Positions 1 through 11,384 of a stretch of 64,000 nucleotides of DNA are shown in pieces. The stretch is from Naganishia liquefaciens (lineage: Eukaryota; Basidiomycota; Tremellomycetes; Filobasidiales; Filobasidiaceae). Position numbers and translations under genes: made by a program. Within the stretch, counting starts at the first letter, position 1; every line of letters starts with the position of its first letter. The stretch spans positions 1 through 64,000 of the forward strand of contig BLZA01000002.1 in the NCBI GenBank assembly GCA_013423385.1, given 5' to 3'. Under the pieces are notes generated by a model that was given only the letters and a program-made list of their open reading frames with translations, was not told the origin of the DNA and ran no database searches.

Positions 1-95
1 AAGTCGTAAAATGGTTACGCAAATGGTTAAAGTCGTGAAATGGTCACGCATAAAGTCGTGAAATGGTCACGCATAAAGTTGTGAAATGGTCACGC
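1..95. repeat. 23-bp tandem repeat array (left edge)
   Basis: Units starting near 31, 54 and 77 repeat with a 23-bp period, and degenerate copies precede them. Each unit carries the small inverted repeat GTGA-AATGG-TCAC. The array runs off the left end of the window, so its full size is unknown. Confidence 0.85.
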
Positions 96-504
96 AAACA
101 AAAACTTGTCCCCGCGCGGCGGGAAGAGGGAAGTCCAAATGGTGGATGGACCTAGACGTGTCAAATGGTGATATATGAGGGAAGCGTCCCGGAAGTCGTA
201 AGGTTCGACTTTTTGACACTTTTTAGTTCTGGCTGTTGGCATGTTCTTATGTAAGTAGTATTTGCCAGCGGCTATTGTCGTCGGCGAGAACGGCGGCTAT
301 AGGCGTCGAGCTCATAGGGACTTTGGATAACAAGCGGTCCAGGACATAAGAACAAGACATGAGACTATGCGCGAGACACTGACGGTGAAAGACTTCACGA
401 TTTGGTAGCTCTATGAGTGAGAATGAGTGAGGCGGAATCGACTCCAGCTGGGGTTTCAGCCAGAAGCATTGTTTCTCCAATGACTTGATCGCATGAGGGG
501 ATAA
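96..504. other. Gene-free spacer between arrays
   Basis: I see no credible coding frame here. A single stray copy of the motif CCCGGAAGTCGT lies near 188-199; the same motif is the core of the array at 2360-3027, so the arrays in this 3-kb region appear related or exchange sequence. Confidence 0.5.
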
Positions 505-740
505 GCTCGCTGGAACCACGTCCGGTTGACTTGGTCGCATAAGGCGATGAGCTCGCTGGAACCACGTCCGGTTGACTTGGTCGCATAACGCGATGAGCTC
601 GCTGGAACCACGTCCGGTTGACTTGGTCGCATAAGGCGATGAGCTCGCTGGGATCACGCCAGGTGCATAGGGGATGAGAATTTGGTCGCATAGGGAATGA
701 GCTCGCTGGGACCACGCCAGGTTCACTTGGTCGCATAAGG
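505..740. repeat. 46-bp tandem repeat array
   Basis: The phrase GCTCGCTGG recurs at 505, 551, 597, 643 and 701. The first four starts are exactly 46 bp apart and the last unit is stretched to 58 bp. Units also share ACTTGGTCGCATAAGG. Open frames crossing the array on the minus strand only reflect the repetition; 46 is not a multiple of three, so a repeated protein is not implied. Confidence 0.85.
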
Positions 741-2359
741 GGACGAGCTTTGTCTGTTTTCGGCGAGAGAAATCGTACCTAGGGGAAATCGATGGGACGG
801 CTTGCTACTGCCCAGAGCTCAGGCTCCTCTTGAGTGCCGATTTCTTTGTGTCCTCTTCCGGAGGTGGGAGGGGGAGGGGAAGGGGTGTGTACAGGCGTGC
901 TGTAGATAGACTATGACACTAGTGAAGAAGAGTAATGACAAACAACATGTTGAATGACACGTCCCACCGAATCTGATCGACATCGATCACTTCTTCCTCC
1001 TTTCCATCAATCAACGTCCTTTCGCCGGACACGGCTCAGAGGCAACAATGCGGTTGCGCGGTCTGCGGAAAATATCCAGTATATGAATGATTGCTGGCGT
1101 GTGATCCTGTTTGTACCTCTGACGAATCCTTCACACGATCCATTGTAATATTCGTTAGATATGTTATCACTTCTCTAGTCCTTGTACAACACACGACTCC
1201 TTGTAATCTTCGTTAGAACATGGCTGACAGTAAAACTAGAGCTCCACATAGAACAAAATCCGCATACTACAGCAAAGGCAAGTAGACAAGCTCAGCCCTG
1301 TTCAACGTATAACAAGTAGGCGGTACGAGATGCGGTAATGAGAATTTGCTTTGCATAGCAAACGAAGCGCTCCCAAGAAGTGGGTTCGCAAACATGGTCG
1401 TGAGCGTGGTGACAGCGTGTACCTATGATGAACATGGTCGTGTGCGCAGCTGAAGATGCTGTTAGCGTAGGGAGCGTTGTATCGCATGATTCCGGAATTG
1501 GGATGGTGGCGGACAATCAAATGCAACTAAGCAAAGTGAGCTTCGGTCCAACGAGACTAGAACATTAAATCGCAATGGGCACCGCCACATGGGCGGGCTT
1601 AAGGCGAACGGTCCGGTGCCTGGACATTTGTTGGAATGGTCTGACTTGGTTTGAGCAGGAATGTTTGCGTTAATGGAAAATACTGAAGGAGTGGAGAGAG
1701 GATGCTTAGGGGTTACTTGGGGGTGAGAAGAATTTCAGAAATCGCCCCCGCATGGCTGAACGGTAAGAAACCGGCCGTCGCATTGCTTATGGTGGTAACT
1801 AAATTGCCACTTAGCCTCAGAGAACATACTCATGTTGAGATGGGTCCTGGGAGTCGCGAATGGGCGCCCACGCATGTGAGAAGGTTACGCAGATGCAGGA
1901 TGAGAAACGCTGCTGACTTGAGACTCGAAGACAGGTACGGGGAATAATCCCGGATGTCAGATGGGAGAAGCGCGGCATGTGTGAGGGTGTAAATACGAAT
2001 TCTACAAGGTCTGGAGGGAAATAGCACGATTGAACAAGATGGCAGGAGGCGCAAAATGCGAGACTGCCTTCGTTCAGGCGAACCGTTGGGTACCGGGAGA
2101 AAACACGAAAGTCAGGAAAGGGCACCGCCACATCGTTGGATGCGTGTAACGAGGTTCCCATTTGAGCTGGACGGAAAGGATTGCATCGGGGAGGAGAACG
2201 AAAGTCATGTAGCGAGATATTCGGAATCTCAACTAGTAGGTTCACATGGCATGTAGCCCGATTTTTTTCTGGACATCGTGAAGGAGAATCGATGCTTAGG
2301 TAGAGCAAGCTTCGACTTCTCCGGATGTCGCTTAAGGGGACCGCCACTTCGCAGACTGT
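741..2359. other. Gene-free region
   Basis: No convincing gene is seen. Short open frames lack splice structure and recognisable domains. From about 1830 onward there are increasingly repeat-like phrases (for example a run resembling the GGGATTTTTCCC core near 2255) that look like worn copies of the array that follows. Confidence 0.45.
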
Positions 2360-3027
2360 GTAGCGGGATATTTCCCGGAAGTCTTTTAACGGGATTTTTC
2401 CCGGAAGTCATGTAACGGGAAACTGACTTAGTGAGTACAAATTTGGCGTAACGGGATTTTCCCCGGAAGTCGTGTAGCGGGATTTGTACTTCACGAACCG
2501 TGTAACAGGATTTTTCCCGGAAGTCGTGTACCGGGATTCCTACTTCGTAGACCGTGTAACGGGATTTTTCCCGGAAGTCGTAAACCGTGTAACAGGATTT
2601 TTCCCGGAAGTCGTGTACCGGGATTCCTACTTCGTAGACCGTGTAACGGGATTTTTCCCGGAAGTCGTAAACCGTGTAACGGGATTTTTCCCGGAAGTCG
2701 TGTAACGGGATTCCCACTTCGCAGACCGTGTAATGGGATTTTTCCCGGAAGTCGTGTAACGGGATTCCCACTTTGCAGACCGTGTAACGGGATTTTTCCC
2801 GGAAGTCATGTACCCGAGATTCCCGGTTCACGAACCGTGTAACGGGATTTTTCCCGGAAGTCGTGTACCCGAGATTCCCGGTTCACGAACCGTGTAACGG
2901 GATTTTTCCCGGAAGTCGTGTACCGGGATTCCCACTTCGCAGACCGTGTAATGGGATTTTCCCGGAAGTCGTGTAACGGGATTCCCACTTTGCAGACCGT
3001 GTAACGGGATTTTTCCCGGAAGTCATG
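2360..3027. repeat. Dyad-containing tandem array, about 14 copies
   Basis: The core CGGGATTTTTCCCGGAAGTC occurs about 14 times with minor variants. It contains the short dyad GGGA-TTTT-TCCC. Cores are separated by interchangeable linkers (types ending ACTTCGCAGACCGTGTAA, ACTTCGTAGACCGTGTAA or GTTCACGAACCGTGTAA), giving spacings of about 33 and 54 bp and a higher-order pattern. Open frames here on both strands are by-products of the repeats. Confidence 0.9.
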
Positions 3028-3040
3028 GACCCTAGGGGTC

Positions 3041-3120
3041 GCCGCATGGCTGGACGCTAGGGGCGCACCCGCCGCATGGCTGGACGCTAGGGGCGCACCT
3101 GCCGCATGGCTGGACGCGGA
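3041..3120. repeat. 30-bp tandem repeat
   Basis: The phrase GCCGCATGGCTGGACGC begins at 3041, 3071 and 3101, an exact 30-bp period, with GGGGCGCAC in the linkers. It abuts a perfect palindrome. Confidence 0.85.
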
Positions 3121-3140
3121 CGTCCCCGCATGCGGGGACG
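3121..3140. repeat. Perfect 20-bp palindrome
   Basis: The sequence CGTCCCCGCATGCGGGGACG equals its own reverse complement over all 20 bases and directly follows the 30-bp repeats. Confidence 0.9.
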
Positions 3141-3782
3141 GAGTTGAATAGGGTTAGGATCTCTGTAAGAGACCTAGGTAGCGTTGTACTACATAGCACT
3201 ATGGAATGATGCGACTAAGTACAGTACGAGGTTCTGGTGGGTCCAGTCAAATAGAATTATGCTTCTTATCCAACTCAGAAGAGGAGGAGAGCGACTCTTG
3301 CCACCCATTAGGTGAGATCAAGCGTGATTCCATAGACATGAGGCGATGAAAAGGTACAACTTTGGCTCTCCTTAAATAGACATATCCCAATACTACCTTT
3401 GGAAGGCGAATCCGCAGAAAGACAGAGACTATGTCTTCAGCTTTGGATCCGATGGACATAAGTATGTCCATGACAGAGCCTATGTCACTTGTGACTAATA
3501 ATAGGTACAAAGGACATAATTGCTGTCATCGTCGGGTACAAGGATAGGAGAGGCGCATGTGAGCTGTACAATGGTAGCTATAGTCAAGACAGTCGCGAAT
3601 CGAATACAAGTCCAAGTAGACAAGCTACTTGGTTACAACAAAAGGGTGATAACAAACTTAACTGAGAGTCGAACCATAAACCTAACTAGTACATTTGTCA
3701 GCATAAATAGACTATCAGGCGAGGTATCAGTGAGCTGATAGTCGGGACTCTTACAGTCTCCAAGACTGGAAGGGTTAGAAAA
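3141..3782. other. Gene-free stretch before the LTR-like copy
   Basis: No gene is supported. Short frames on both strands have no recognisable domain. The last 40 bases resemble weakly the sequence ahead of the second LTR-like copy at 10142. Confidence 0.4.
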
Positions 3783-4107
3783 GATATACATAGCGGGCAT
3801 TCTGCCCTTTTGTAATAGCCTCATGATTTGTGATGCACCCTATGATTTCCTCCTGATTACGAAGCTGCCTTGAGTGCAAGATTTTCACAGGATTAGTTAC
3901 TCTCGTCTTCCACTTCCGGTATTGCAAGATCCCGTCTTGAAGTAATAAGTGTACATCGTTTGTGGTGAATCCCTTATGCAACGACGGTGCTGCCTGCTAT
4001 TGCGGGATAGATCACTGGTCCGGAACACGCAGCTGTAGACAGTTGTTCATGAAGCCCAACAGTCTGTTGAAGAGAGGTTTCTGTCTGAAGACCTTCTTGA
4101 AGAATTT
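3783..4107. mobile_element. LTR-like fossil fragment, copy A
   Basis: About 240 bp (3783-4022) closely match 10142-10380 in the same orientation, with a TATA-like start (ATATACATAGCGGGC). The adjoining 4025-4107 matches, in inverted orientation, the LTR part of the Ty1/copia element near 11497-11570. This is a remnant with no coding capacity of its own. Orientation relative to the parent element is uncertain. Confidence 0.6.
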
Positions 4108-4446
4108 TGGTCGCAACGGATATCGTCTTGGTCGCAGCGGATGCAACCGAACCCGAATGATATCGAATTAGTCGCGTGGATTGCGATTCAATCCCCTGTT
4201 TCTGGGGGCACACGCCAACGACCTCTGAACACCGGAAAACACTGCTAGGCGCAGACTAGGCTCAGGGGTTATGGGCCACGAATCAAACAAATACACAGGA
4301 AGACAGCTGATACAGTCCCAACTAATCCACCTTTGTGTATCAGAGATTCGCTATCCTTTGTGCCCAAATGTCTTGACAAAGGAGCTCGTACTTAGCTCTT
4401 GTCAGACTGTTGATATAGAAAGCCTCAGTCATCGATACCGAAATCG

Positions 4447-7400
4447 ATGCAAGTCTACAATTCTTCCACGTACTTATTCAGTTTCGAGATGTGGGCGTAC
4501 AAATCATACAACGCTGATGCGCCCGCTGTGCCTGAGCCCCGCTTCCCTACAGTATTGGAAGAACCCGCACCTCCCAAGGGTACATTCTCTTGGCTGAACG
4601 CATGCACTCGCAGCAAGACAGATAATGGTCCCGGAAAGAACGCTTTGAGGACATTTGGAAGCGTCATGCACCGCTCCAGAGATAGGGTCAGGCGTCGTTC
4701 TCGTGGCGCCCCGATGCACTCTTCCGTTTTTTCGCGTCGTTCTGGGTATGACGATCGACTGGACAGAATCATAGATATGCTAGAGTTGCTCGCTGAAAAC
4801 AAGGAACCCAAGGATGACCAGCATGAGTTAGATATCGAGAGATATTCCGGTCAAGAGCACGAACTGAGTCGTGACCGACAACGACGTCCACGTTCGCATA
4901 AATTCAAAGGCTCTTCCCCATTTTCAAGCCAGCGTATCGTCTCTGCGGCGGCCCATGACGGCCTCAAGGCAGCTTTTAAAGAGGGGCAAGACTCAAAGAA
5001 GAGACCCCCCGGTCATTCGAAGGAGAGATTGAGAGCCAGCATCAAAAGTGCCCTGACAGCCGCCAACAGGTTTGGTCTAGAACATTGCAAAGAGACTTCA
5101 CTCGACCCAACGCTGGAAGATCGTACTGGCGGAATGTGGTCTTCGCGATGTCGTCTGAAGGAATCTAGTACTCATGAATCTCAATCGGGGGAAGTTTCTG
5201 CAAATGGCCTCCCCGCTGGGAGATCAAGCCCAGAAAAACACCGAAGTAAAGATCGCTCTCAACGCGTTCGTCAAGAGGCTCTAGAAAGAGAAGAAGATAG
5301 TCTTGACGTGAATGAGGACCTTTTTCAAGTCATTCTTCCGCCAGCGGGAGGCCAGGGTGTATCAGACGTCCGGATGTCGGGAAACGAACCATCCTTTGAT
5401 GGCTGCATTCAGCAGGCCCAACAGCACGGGTCTTCGCGGACGCCAGATGGCCTCTCACATTCCAACCCTTCGCTGCCTAGTGTACAAGCTTTCGCGTGGC
5501 CCGACGCAGACGAGATTGCTAGGAGTGTCGGGTCCGAGATGAATGATGGTCTCAGACCTGCCACTAATCGAGTACTTGGTACACAAGAAAGCTACATACA
5601 AAAGGCAGGATCACAACGGTATGGCCTCTCTGAAGGATTGAGGACCCTTCCGGAGAGAGTAGGAGCGATCTCTGATACGGCAGAAACAGATTTTGGTATC
5701 ATTTGGCCTTCCACCCCAACCCATGAGCCACGTCAAGTCGAAAGCGAGGAAATACCTCCCAAATACGAGTCCCCGACAGTGGAGGCTTTTGACCGGTCAT
5801 GCTCACAGCAATGGGGTCAGCACCGGAATCTCTCGACGAATTTTGGTGAGACCAACATAGCTACAGTTGAAGAGAATCAGATGTTTTTCAATAAGATCAT
5901 GACGACATTGTTCGGGTGTCTAGGTGAGCTTCAGAAGTGTCTCGATCCCATGGTTCACTGATAGTGCACAGAAAACGCCAAAGAGCTAGCGAAGAAGCAA
6001 CATCAGTATGACGTTGAGCGAATGTTTGCCTCGCCACAGTCCACTGTGTTGAGATCCATCGGATCTTGGTTGATGAAACAAGTCCCACCACTCGAGCGGG
6101 CTAGAGACTTGTTTGCTCTCGCATCAAGCGAATACATGTTCGACTTCCTCGAGAAGGTGATTCGCCTAAACGGTCTGATGACTCATCCGCTGTTACAGAG
6201 AAAACAATGGGATTCTGATGTGTATGAACACTTACAAGCTGAATCTGAATCTCTTCAGAAAAGTGAGCACAATCTTCGCTCTTTTTCACGGATCACTTAC
6301 GCGAATTCGGTCTTGAGGCTTTCTAGCATTGGCGTTTAATTCGGTGATTGGCTACCTGCAGGAGAATTGTGCAGAAATGACAGAAGAGATGCCAGCGATT
6401 CTGCAGGCCTGTTCTGAAACGCTAAAGGACCAGGCCAAATGTCCCTCTCAGTAGGTTACAGGGATATGAGACGGACAAAGCGCTAAAAAACAGAATTTCA
6501 GAATTGCTTTAATATTCCCCGATATCCGTAGACAACTAAGACACGCTCGAGAACGTGTCAAGACACGGGCTGGCTTTCAGCACGTTCATGAGGCCGAGGG
6601 TTTGCTAAACATAGTGAGCCAGAGACTAATGAGAATGATGCGGTTCTGACGGGAAGTTTCAGCTTCATGACTTGACCTTAGAGCTCTGCGAAAGCGGCAC
6701 AACAATGACAACTGAACTGGCCGAGTCATGTGATGTCACTTCATCTTCTTTCGACATTCCAAAACACGTTCCCCTGACTTTTTCCAACCAGCGAGATTCT
6801 GAGATTGCACTTCCCTCTGAACCGCAGCTACATCACGACAAAGTTCTTGAATCGGAGGGCAAGCCTTCGGCCAAATCTCACAGTTCACCCAAGTCCAAGA
6901 TCACACATAACCAAGAGCGGCCAGGAATGTTATCAGATATGCAGATTGAAAGACACCTGACATCAACATTGCCATCATCAAGGGAATCCGAGATGATCGA
7001 AATAAATTCTCTGCAAACAAAGGATAGAAGGGTGTCCAGGATCAGTGGTGAACCAGAGGAGGCCCTAGCTGTACGAGAGGGCAAGTCAAAGGACGTGCTT
7101 CGACCCGTCATGGCAGAATCTCTAGCGACGCCTAGGATGGAATCCAAAGCTTTCTCCTCCGGCTCAGATGACGGTTATCAAAGTGGTAATGACAATTCGA
7201 TTCTTCCGATTTTGCTCCGAAAAAAAATAGAGGGAAGAAAAAAAGTCTCTGTAAAACGTTCGATTTCCAGCCAAGTCCACATTCCAGTCGTGAACCAAAG
7301 CCTTTCTTCGACGCTCTTGGCAAACTCGAAGTCGGAAGCGGTGTCAAGAAAGAAAACAGATATCGAGCAGGAGTCCCGATCACCGGGTTCGTATTTTCCC

Positions 7401-8681
7401 CCTCAAAAGTTACCCATAATACCGAAGAAGTTGAAGGCTTCAGCTCGTGCGATGCCGTCCAGACCCTCCATTTATGCGCCGGCTATGGCTTCTCCGTTGC
7501 GCGCAAGCACATCCCGCCCTACCTCTCCGCTAGGGTCAACTTCGATGCAGACCCAAAACCAAGCGCAAGGTCACCTTGTCTCTAGTCCCAGCGGCTTCGT
7601 CTTCGCCGATCCTTTCCCTTCCCCATCCCCCGAGGCAGGTAGACAAGCGGCTACACCAGCTGATGCTACCACAATATCGACCATTCCACCTCTCACCCGG
7701 GTCGACGACGATAATCAACAGAGAAAAACGCCTCAGATCTCCACGGTTCATGCAAGAGACACCTTTGCCCCGATAGAGCATCCAGCTCCCACACCTCTGC
7801 TTGAAGTGCGCTCCGAGCTGCCAAGCGAGGATTCAGAAGTCTGGAGTGATCGAACGGATTCCGGAGAATCGTTATCGGACAATGATTCCATAAAGTCTAC
7901 TGAAGGCCTGAAAGCAGAAGAGATCCGGTACAGCCGCCTGTCGAACCACCAGCCTGACAATTCGGTCCATCATGATCACGAGGCCTTGACAGATGCCGAA
8001 AGAGAGTTAACATCAACACAGCCCGAGGTTCTTGTACCCGGTCCCAGAGGAATTTTTGACTCTAGCGGCGTCCGTGAAGGTTACGTCACACATGCTGATT
8101 TCTCAAAGGCAAATGTTGGCCCCGTTCCAAGGGTGGAAGTGACTTCTGGAGCTATACAAAACACGCAGGGTGAAGTCGTTCCGATTGAAGACGAGGATAT
8201 TCACCTTGCGGCCGGAGAAACACTCATTGATGGTACAGGAAGGGTCTGGAATGCGAAAGGTATGATCGAACCCGGGCGAGACGAGCGAGGAGAAGCCATT
8301 CTCTATCAAGTGGACATTGCGCAGATACGTCGGGCGAACAATGGAGAGTTACCGGCCATAATGCCTTGGGACGACGCACGATGGGGATCCGATGGAGTTC
8401 GAACCCCAAGCTTTAGTCCCAGCGATGATGTGGAGAGTGATACCCCCTTTAGCGACATATTCTATCACTCGGAGCTCGAAACGCCAGTCGGCGCAGCCCG
8501 CAGAGATAGCGATTCGGATTACCTGTATCAAATTGATAGAGAAATGGACCCTTCAGGACCAGACGATGCATTGGACGACGTAGAGAGGCGGGAGGCGGAG
8601 GAAGAGCGAGAAGCGGTCGAGGCAGATGAAGAAAGGATCGCACGTGCACATCGCACGATCGAAGAGAGAAGAAGAAGATAA
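4447..8681 (+). CDS. Large uncharacterised protein, 5 exons, about 1340 aa
   Basis: I do not recognise the family. Splicing 5924-5971, 6263-6326, 6451-6501 and 6614-6662, all GT-AG, joins five exons into one frame of 1341 codons ending at the stop at 8681; without splicing the region looks broken into several frames. The first third is rich in Arg, Ser and charged stretches. The middle exons are helical and Leu/Glu rich (FGCLENAKELAKKQHQ), which suggests coiled coil. The last exon is Ser/Pro-rich low complexity, then a more ordered part (GYVTHADFSKANVGPVPRVE) and a highly charged Glu/Arg C-terminus. I see no signal peptide or membrane segment. A second ATG at 4489 could be the start. The exon sums and splice consensus make the gene model fairly safe; the function is unknown. 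Confidence 0.65.
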
Positions 8682-8760
8682 ACGCATTAAACAGCCTATA
8701 TAACCAGGAAAGGCTTGTCGGACTCTGCGATATTCTTTGAGGGTATCAGTCGAAAGACGA

Positions 8761-9900
8761 CTACGTGATGATCGAGTTTTGCATGGGCCGTTCGAGTTTG
8801 GGGACGTCACGGCTGAAGATCAGCTCCTCCGCATCGCCATCGAGCAATACAATGTAGCCCGACCCAGGGAAGTAAATCGATAGCAGCTTGCCTTTCCAGG
8901 CTTTCGGCACAGTAAGATCTGCCTTGCGGCGGTTTTCAGGCGGAATCCGAACCCAGCACTCAGCACCGAAAGGCTGAATCTTGCTGTAGTCCACACGGCG
9001 TTTGTGCCCTCTCTCCTCGAGAGTGACGCCATCGAAGACACGTCCCGTGTTCCACAGAACCAACGCATGTTTCAAGCCGTAATTCCAGTATCGCATCCCG
9101 ATCTTGGCATCGATCAGCATTGACGCTAATATCTCTTTGATTGTGCGATTCATCCGTTCAGCGCGACCGTTTCGCTGGGGAGTATAGGGTGTTGTGACCT
9201 GTTGAACGATCCCAGCCTGTCGCAGGTATTGCCCCATGATGTCCTTGTATTCGCCACCACCATCGGTTCGTAAAACTTGTATCTTGCAGCTAAAGGCACG
9301 TTCTACCATTGCCTGAAAGAATTTGAAGCTGTTCAAGACACCGAGGGCTGTCTTGTCAGGTAGGCTGTAAGCAAACAGGTACTCAGTGAAATCGTCGATG
9401 TACGTGATGTAATACACGTCGCCGTTCTCGGCAGGCTTGAGCGGTCCGGCAATGTCGGAATGCACGATCTCGAGAGGCACCTTTCCGGGCACTGAAACAT
9501 TGCCGAACGTCAGGCGAGTCGCCTTGGCGATGGCGCACACCTCGCAGTCTTCCATCTTGAACTCCGATTCCGATGAATCGGCGATCTTCAGGGGCACGGT
9601 TTTTACGACCTTGCGCTCGGGGAGTACTAAAGGCAGGCATATTGCATGCAATTTGCCCTTCTGCAACCTGCCTCTCGGACCAACGTTGTACATCTGTAGT
9701 GGATGAGATCCCAATGACATAGATCCCTTGATGAAGTCGAATGTCCAGCCTTTCTGCTGCAGTGATCCGAGAGATAACCAACTGGCTGGCGCCGAAGGCA
9801 GATGCGTGACATCCTGTGGAACCAGCTTCTTGGAATCCGGGAGTGACATGGCGACAATGCCATCTTCTTCAGAGACGACGTCATCACCGGCGGTAGTCAT
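8761..9900 (-). mobile_element. Copia integrase portion (fossil)
   Basis: It contains the end of the zinc-binding region (MEDCEVCAIAKATR), the catalytic core landmarks VHSDIAGPL and LRTDGGGEY, and the conserved TPQRNGRAERMNRT that carries the third acidic residue, followed by the copia C-terminal region (FGAECWVRIP). It is part of the broken element above. Confidence 0.85.
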
Positions 9901-10141
9901 CGCCGGCGGTACGGTACCGCAAGGGCAATGTACTCTGCTTGATCGAGTAGAAAGCCGATTGATCCCTGCATACGTGATCTGTAGAGATACCGGCTATCTC
10001 GGCTACTCTCCAAAGTGCAGATCGTGCACCAAGTGCACAAAGTTCATCAGTTCAGAGAGTGCAGATCGTGCAGCAAGTGCAGATCGTGCACTTGGCCTAG
10101 GAAGACTCCTGTCTCACTTGGCTCCCACACATCATCAATAG

Positions 10142-10380
10142 GTATATATAGCGGGCCTTCTGCCCTTTTGTATTAGTCTCATGTCTTATGATCCACCCTT
10201 TGATTTCTTTTTAATTACGAAGCTGCCTTGAGTGCAAGACTTTCTCAGGATTAGCTACCCTCGTCTTCCACTTCCGGTATTGAAAGATCCTGTCTTGAAG
10301 TAATAAGTGTACATCGCTAGTGCTAGATCCCTTATACAACGACGGTGCTATCTGTTATCGCAGAATAGATCACCGGTCCG
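10142..10380. mobile_element. LTR-like fossil fragment, copy B, inside the copia remnant
   Basis: About 239 bp matching 3783-4022 at most positions, starting with GGTATATATAGCGGGCC. It sits between the protease and integrase parts of the copia remnant. Just before it (about 10013-10100) are short repeats of the phrase AGTGCAGATCGTGCA. Confidence 0.7.
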
Positions 10381-10383
10381 CGA

Positions 10384-11384
10384 CATGATCCGTGGCGCCG
10401 CTATCGATGACCCACATGATCTTGCCGGGAGTTTGGGGCTGTAATGCTGCGAGAATCGAGCCGCGATCCTTGATCCCATCGGCGATCTGAGTGACAGCAC
10501 CGGCGAGGCTTTCCTCCCCGAACAATCGTCGACGGAGGAGTCGGCTTCAAGTTCCGCCGCAGTCTTAGGCTTGCTGCGATCCATCGGCGGTTTGTGGCTG
10601 CGTCCATCGCCGATCTTGCCCTTAGGGCATCTGGTAGATAAGGGGCCTTTCTCCCCACAATTCCAGCATTCCCTCGTCTCCTCCTGCCTTCCTTGCCTTC
10701 CGCCAAACATTACGGTAGGCTCGGACTTGTCCTTCTGGCGTTGTAACTGTAGCACATGGCATTGAGTGATTCCAAGAGTGCGTCGAATGTCTTGTCCTCT
10801 TCGGCAGTAGCGAACTTGCACTGCGTGCGCCACTCGCTTCGAAGAATGTCGTAAGAGCTGGGCAGAGCACGCAGAAAGTCGCTGCACTTGGCGGCTTCGG
10901 AGACTTCGAGCTTCGCAACCTTTGCCGTCATCAGCAGGGTCACGAATCGTTCTACGAAGGCGTCGGGTTCATCTACATGAGACATGACGATAGTCGAGAG
11001 CTGGTTCCGGATGTCGGCTCGGTAGTCATCGTTGTCGACTTGGTGGAGCTTGGCGAGCTTCTCCCACGCTTCCTTTGCCGAGGCACAACTCTGCAGATTC
11101 ATACGGAGTCCGTTGGGAACGTTCTGGAATATCATTCCCCGTGCCTTTTCGTCTTTGTCCTTCCACGAGCGGTAGTACGCTAGCTCGGGGAAGTACACCT
11201 GTAGATCCGCTGCCGTAACAACGAGTTTTTCCGTACCGACAGGCTTCGTCGGCTCGGCCCCCGTTTCCCTCAGGGACGTATGTGCGCCTGCAGCTAGGAT
11301 GGCATCCTCTTCAGCGACACACCATGTAACGAATTGGGAGTGCGACACGAGCTTCGGGATCTTCGGAGCGATGTTTGTATTCAT
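10384..11384 (-). mobile_element. Copia gag and protease portion (fossil)
   Basis: The N-terminal part resembles the UBN2-type gag of copia elements (ARGMIFQNVPNGLRMNLQ, AKEAWEKLAKLHQVD). It is followed by a zinc knuckle (CWNCGEKGPLSTRC) and the aspartic protease motif DSGATDH. It is part of the broken element and is not a host gene. Confidence 0.8.

Noticed and set aside
247-736. Minus-strand frames of 113 and 159 codons across the 46-bp array
   Set aside because: They only mirror the tandem repeats; the period is not a multiple of three and no protein feature is present.
2229-2988. Repetitive frames (HDFREKSRYTV and TSGKNPVTRS types) in the dyad array
   Set aside because: Open frames exist in several registers on both strands because the DNA repeats lack stops, which argues against coding.
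1-3140. CRISPR-like look of short repeats with variable linkers
   Set aside because: The organism is a eukaryote, the linkers recur rather than being unique, and no cas genes are present.
4447-8681. Initial view of this locus as a decaying pseudogene or two genes
   Set aside because: Four consensus introns restore one continuous frame whose exon total is an exact multiple of three.
8820-9781. Additional frames overlapping the copia integrase on both strands
   Set aside because: Shadows of the integrase frame.
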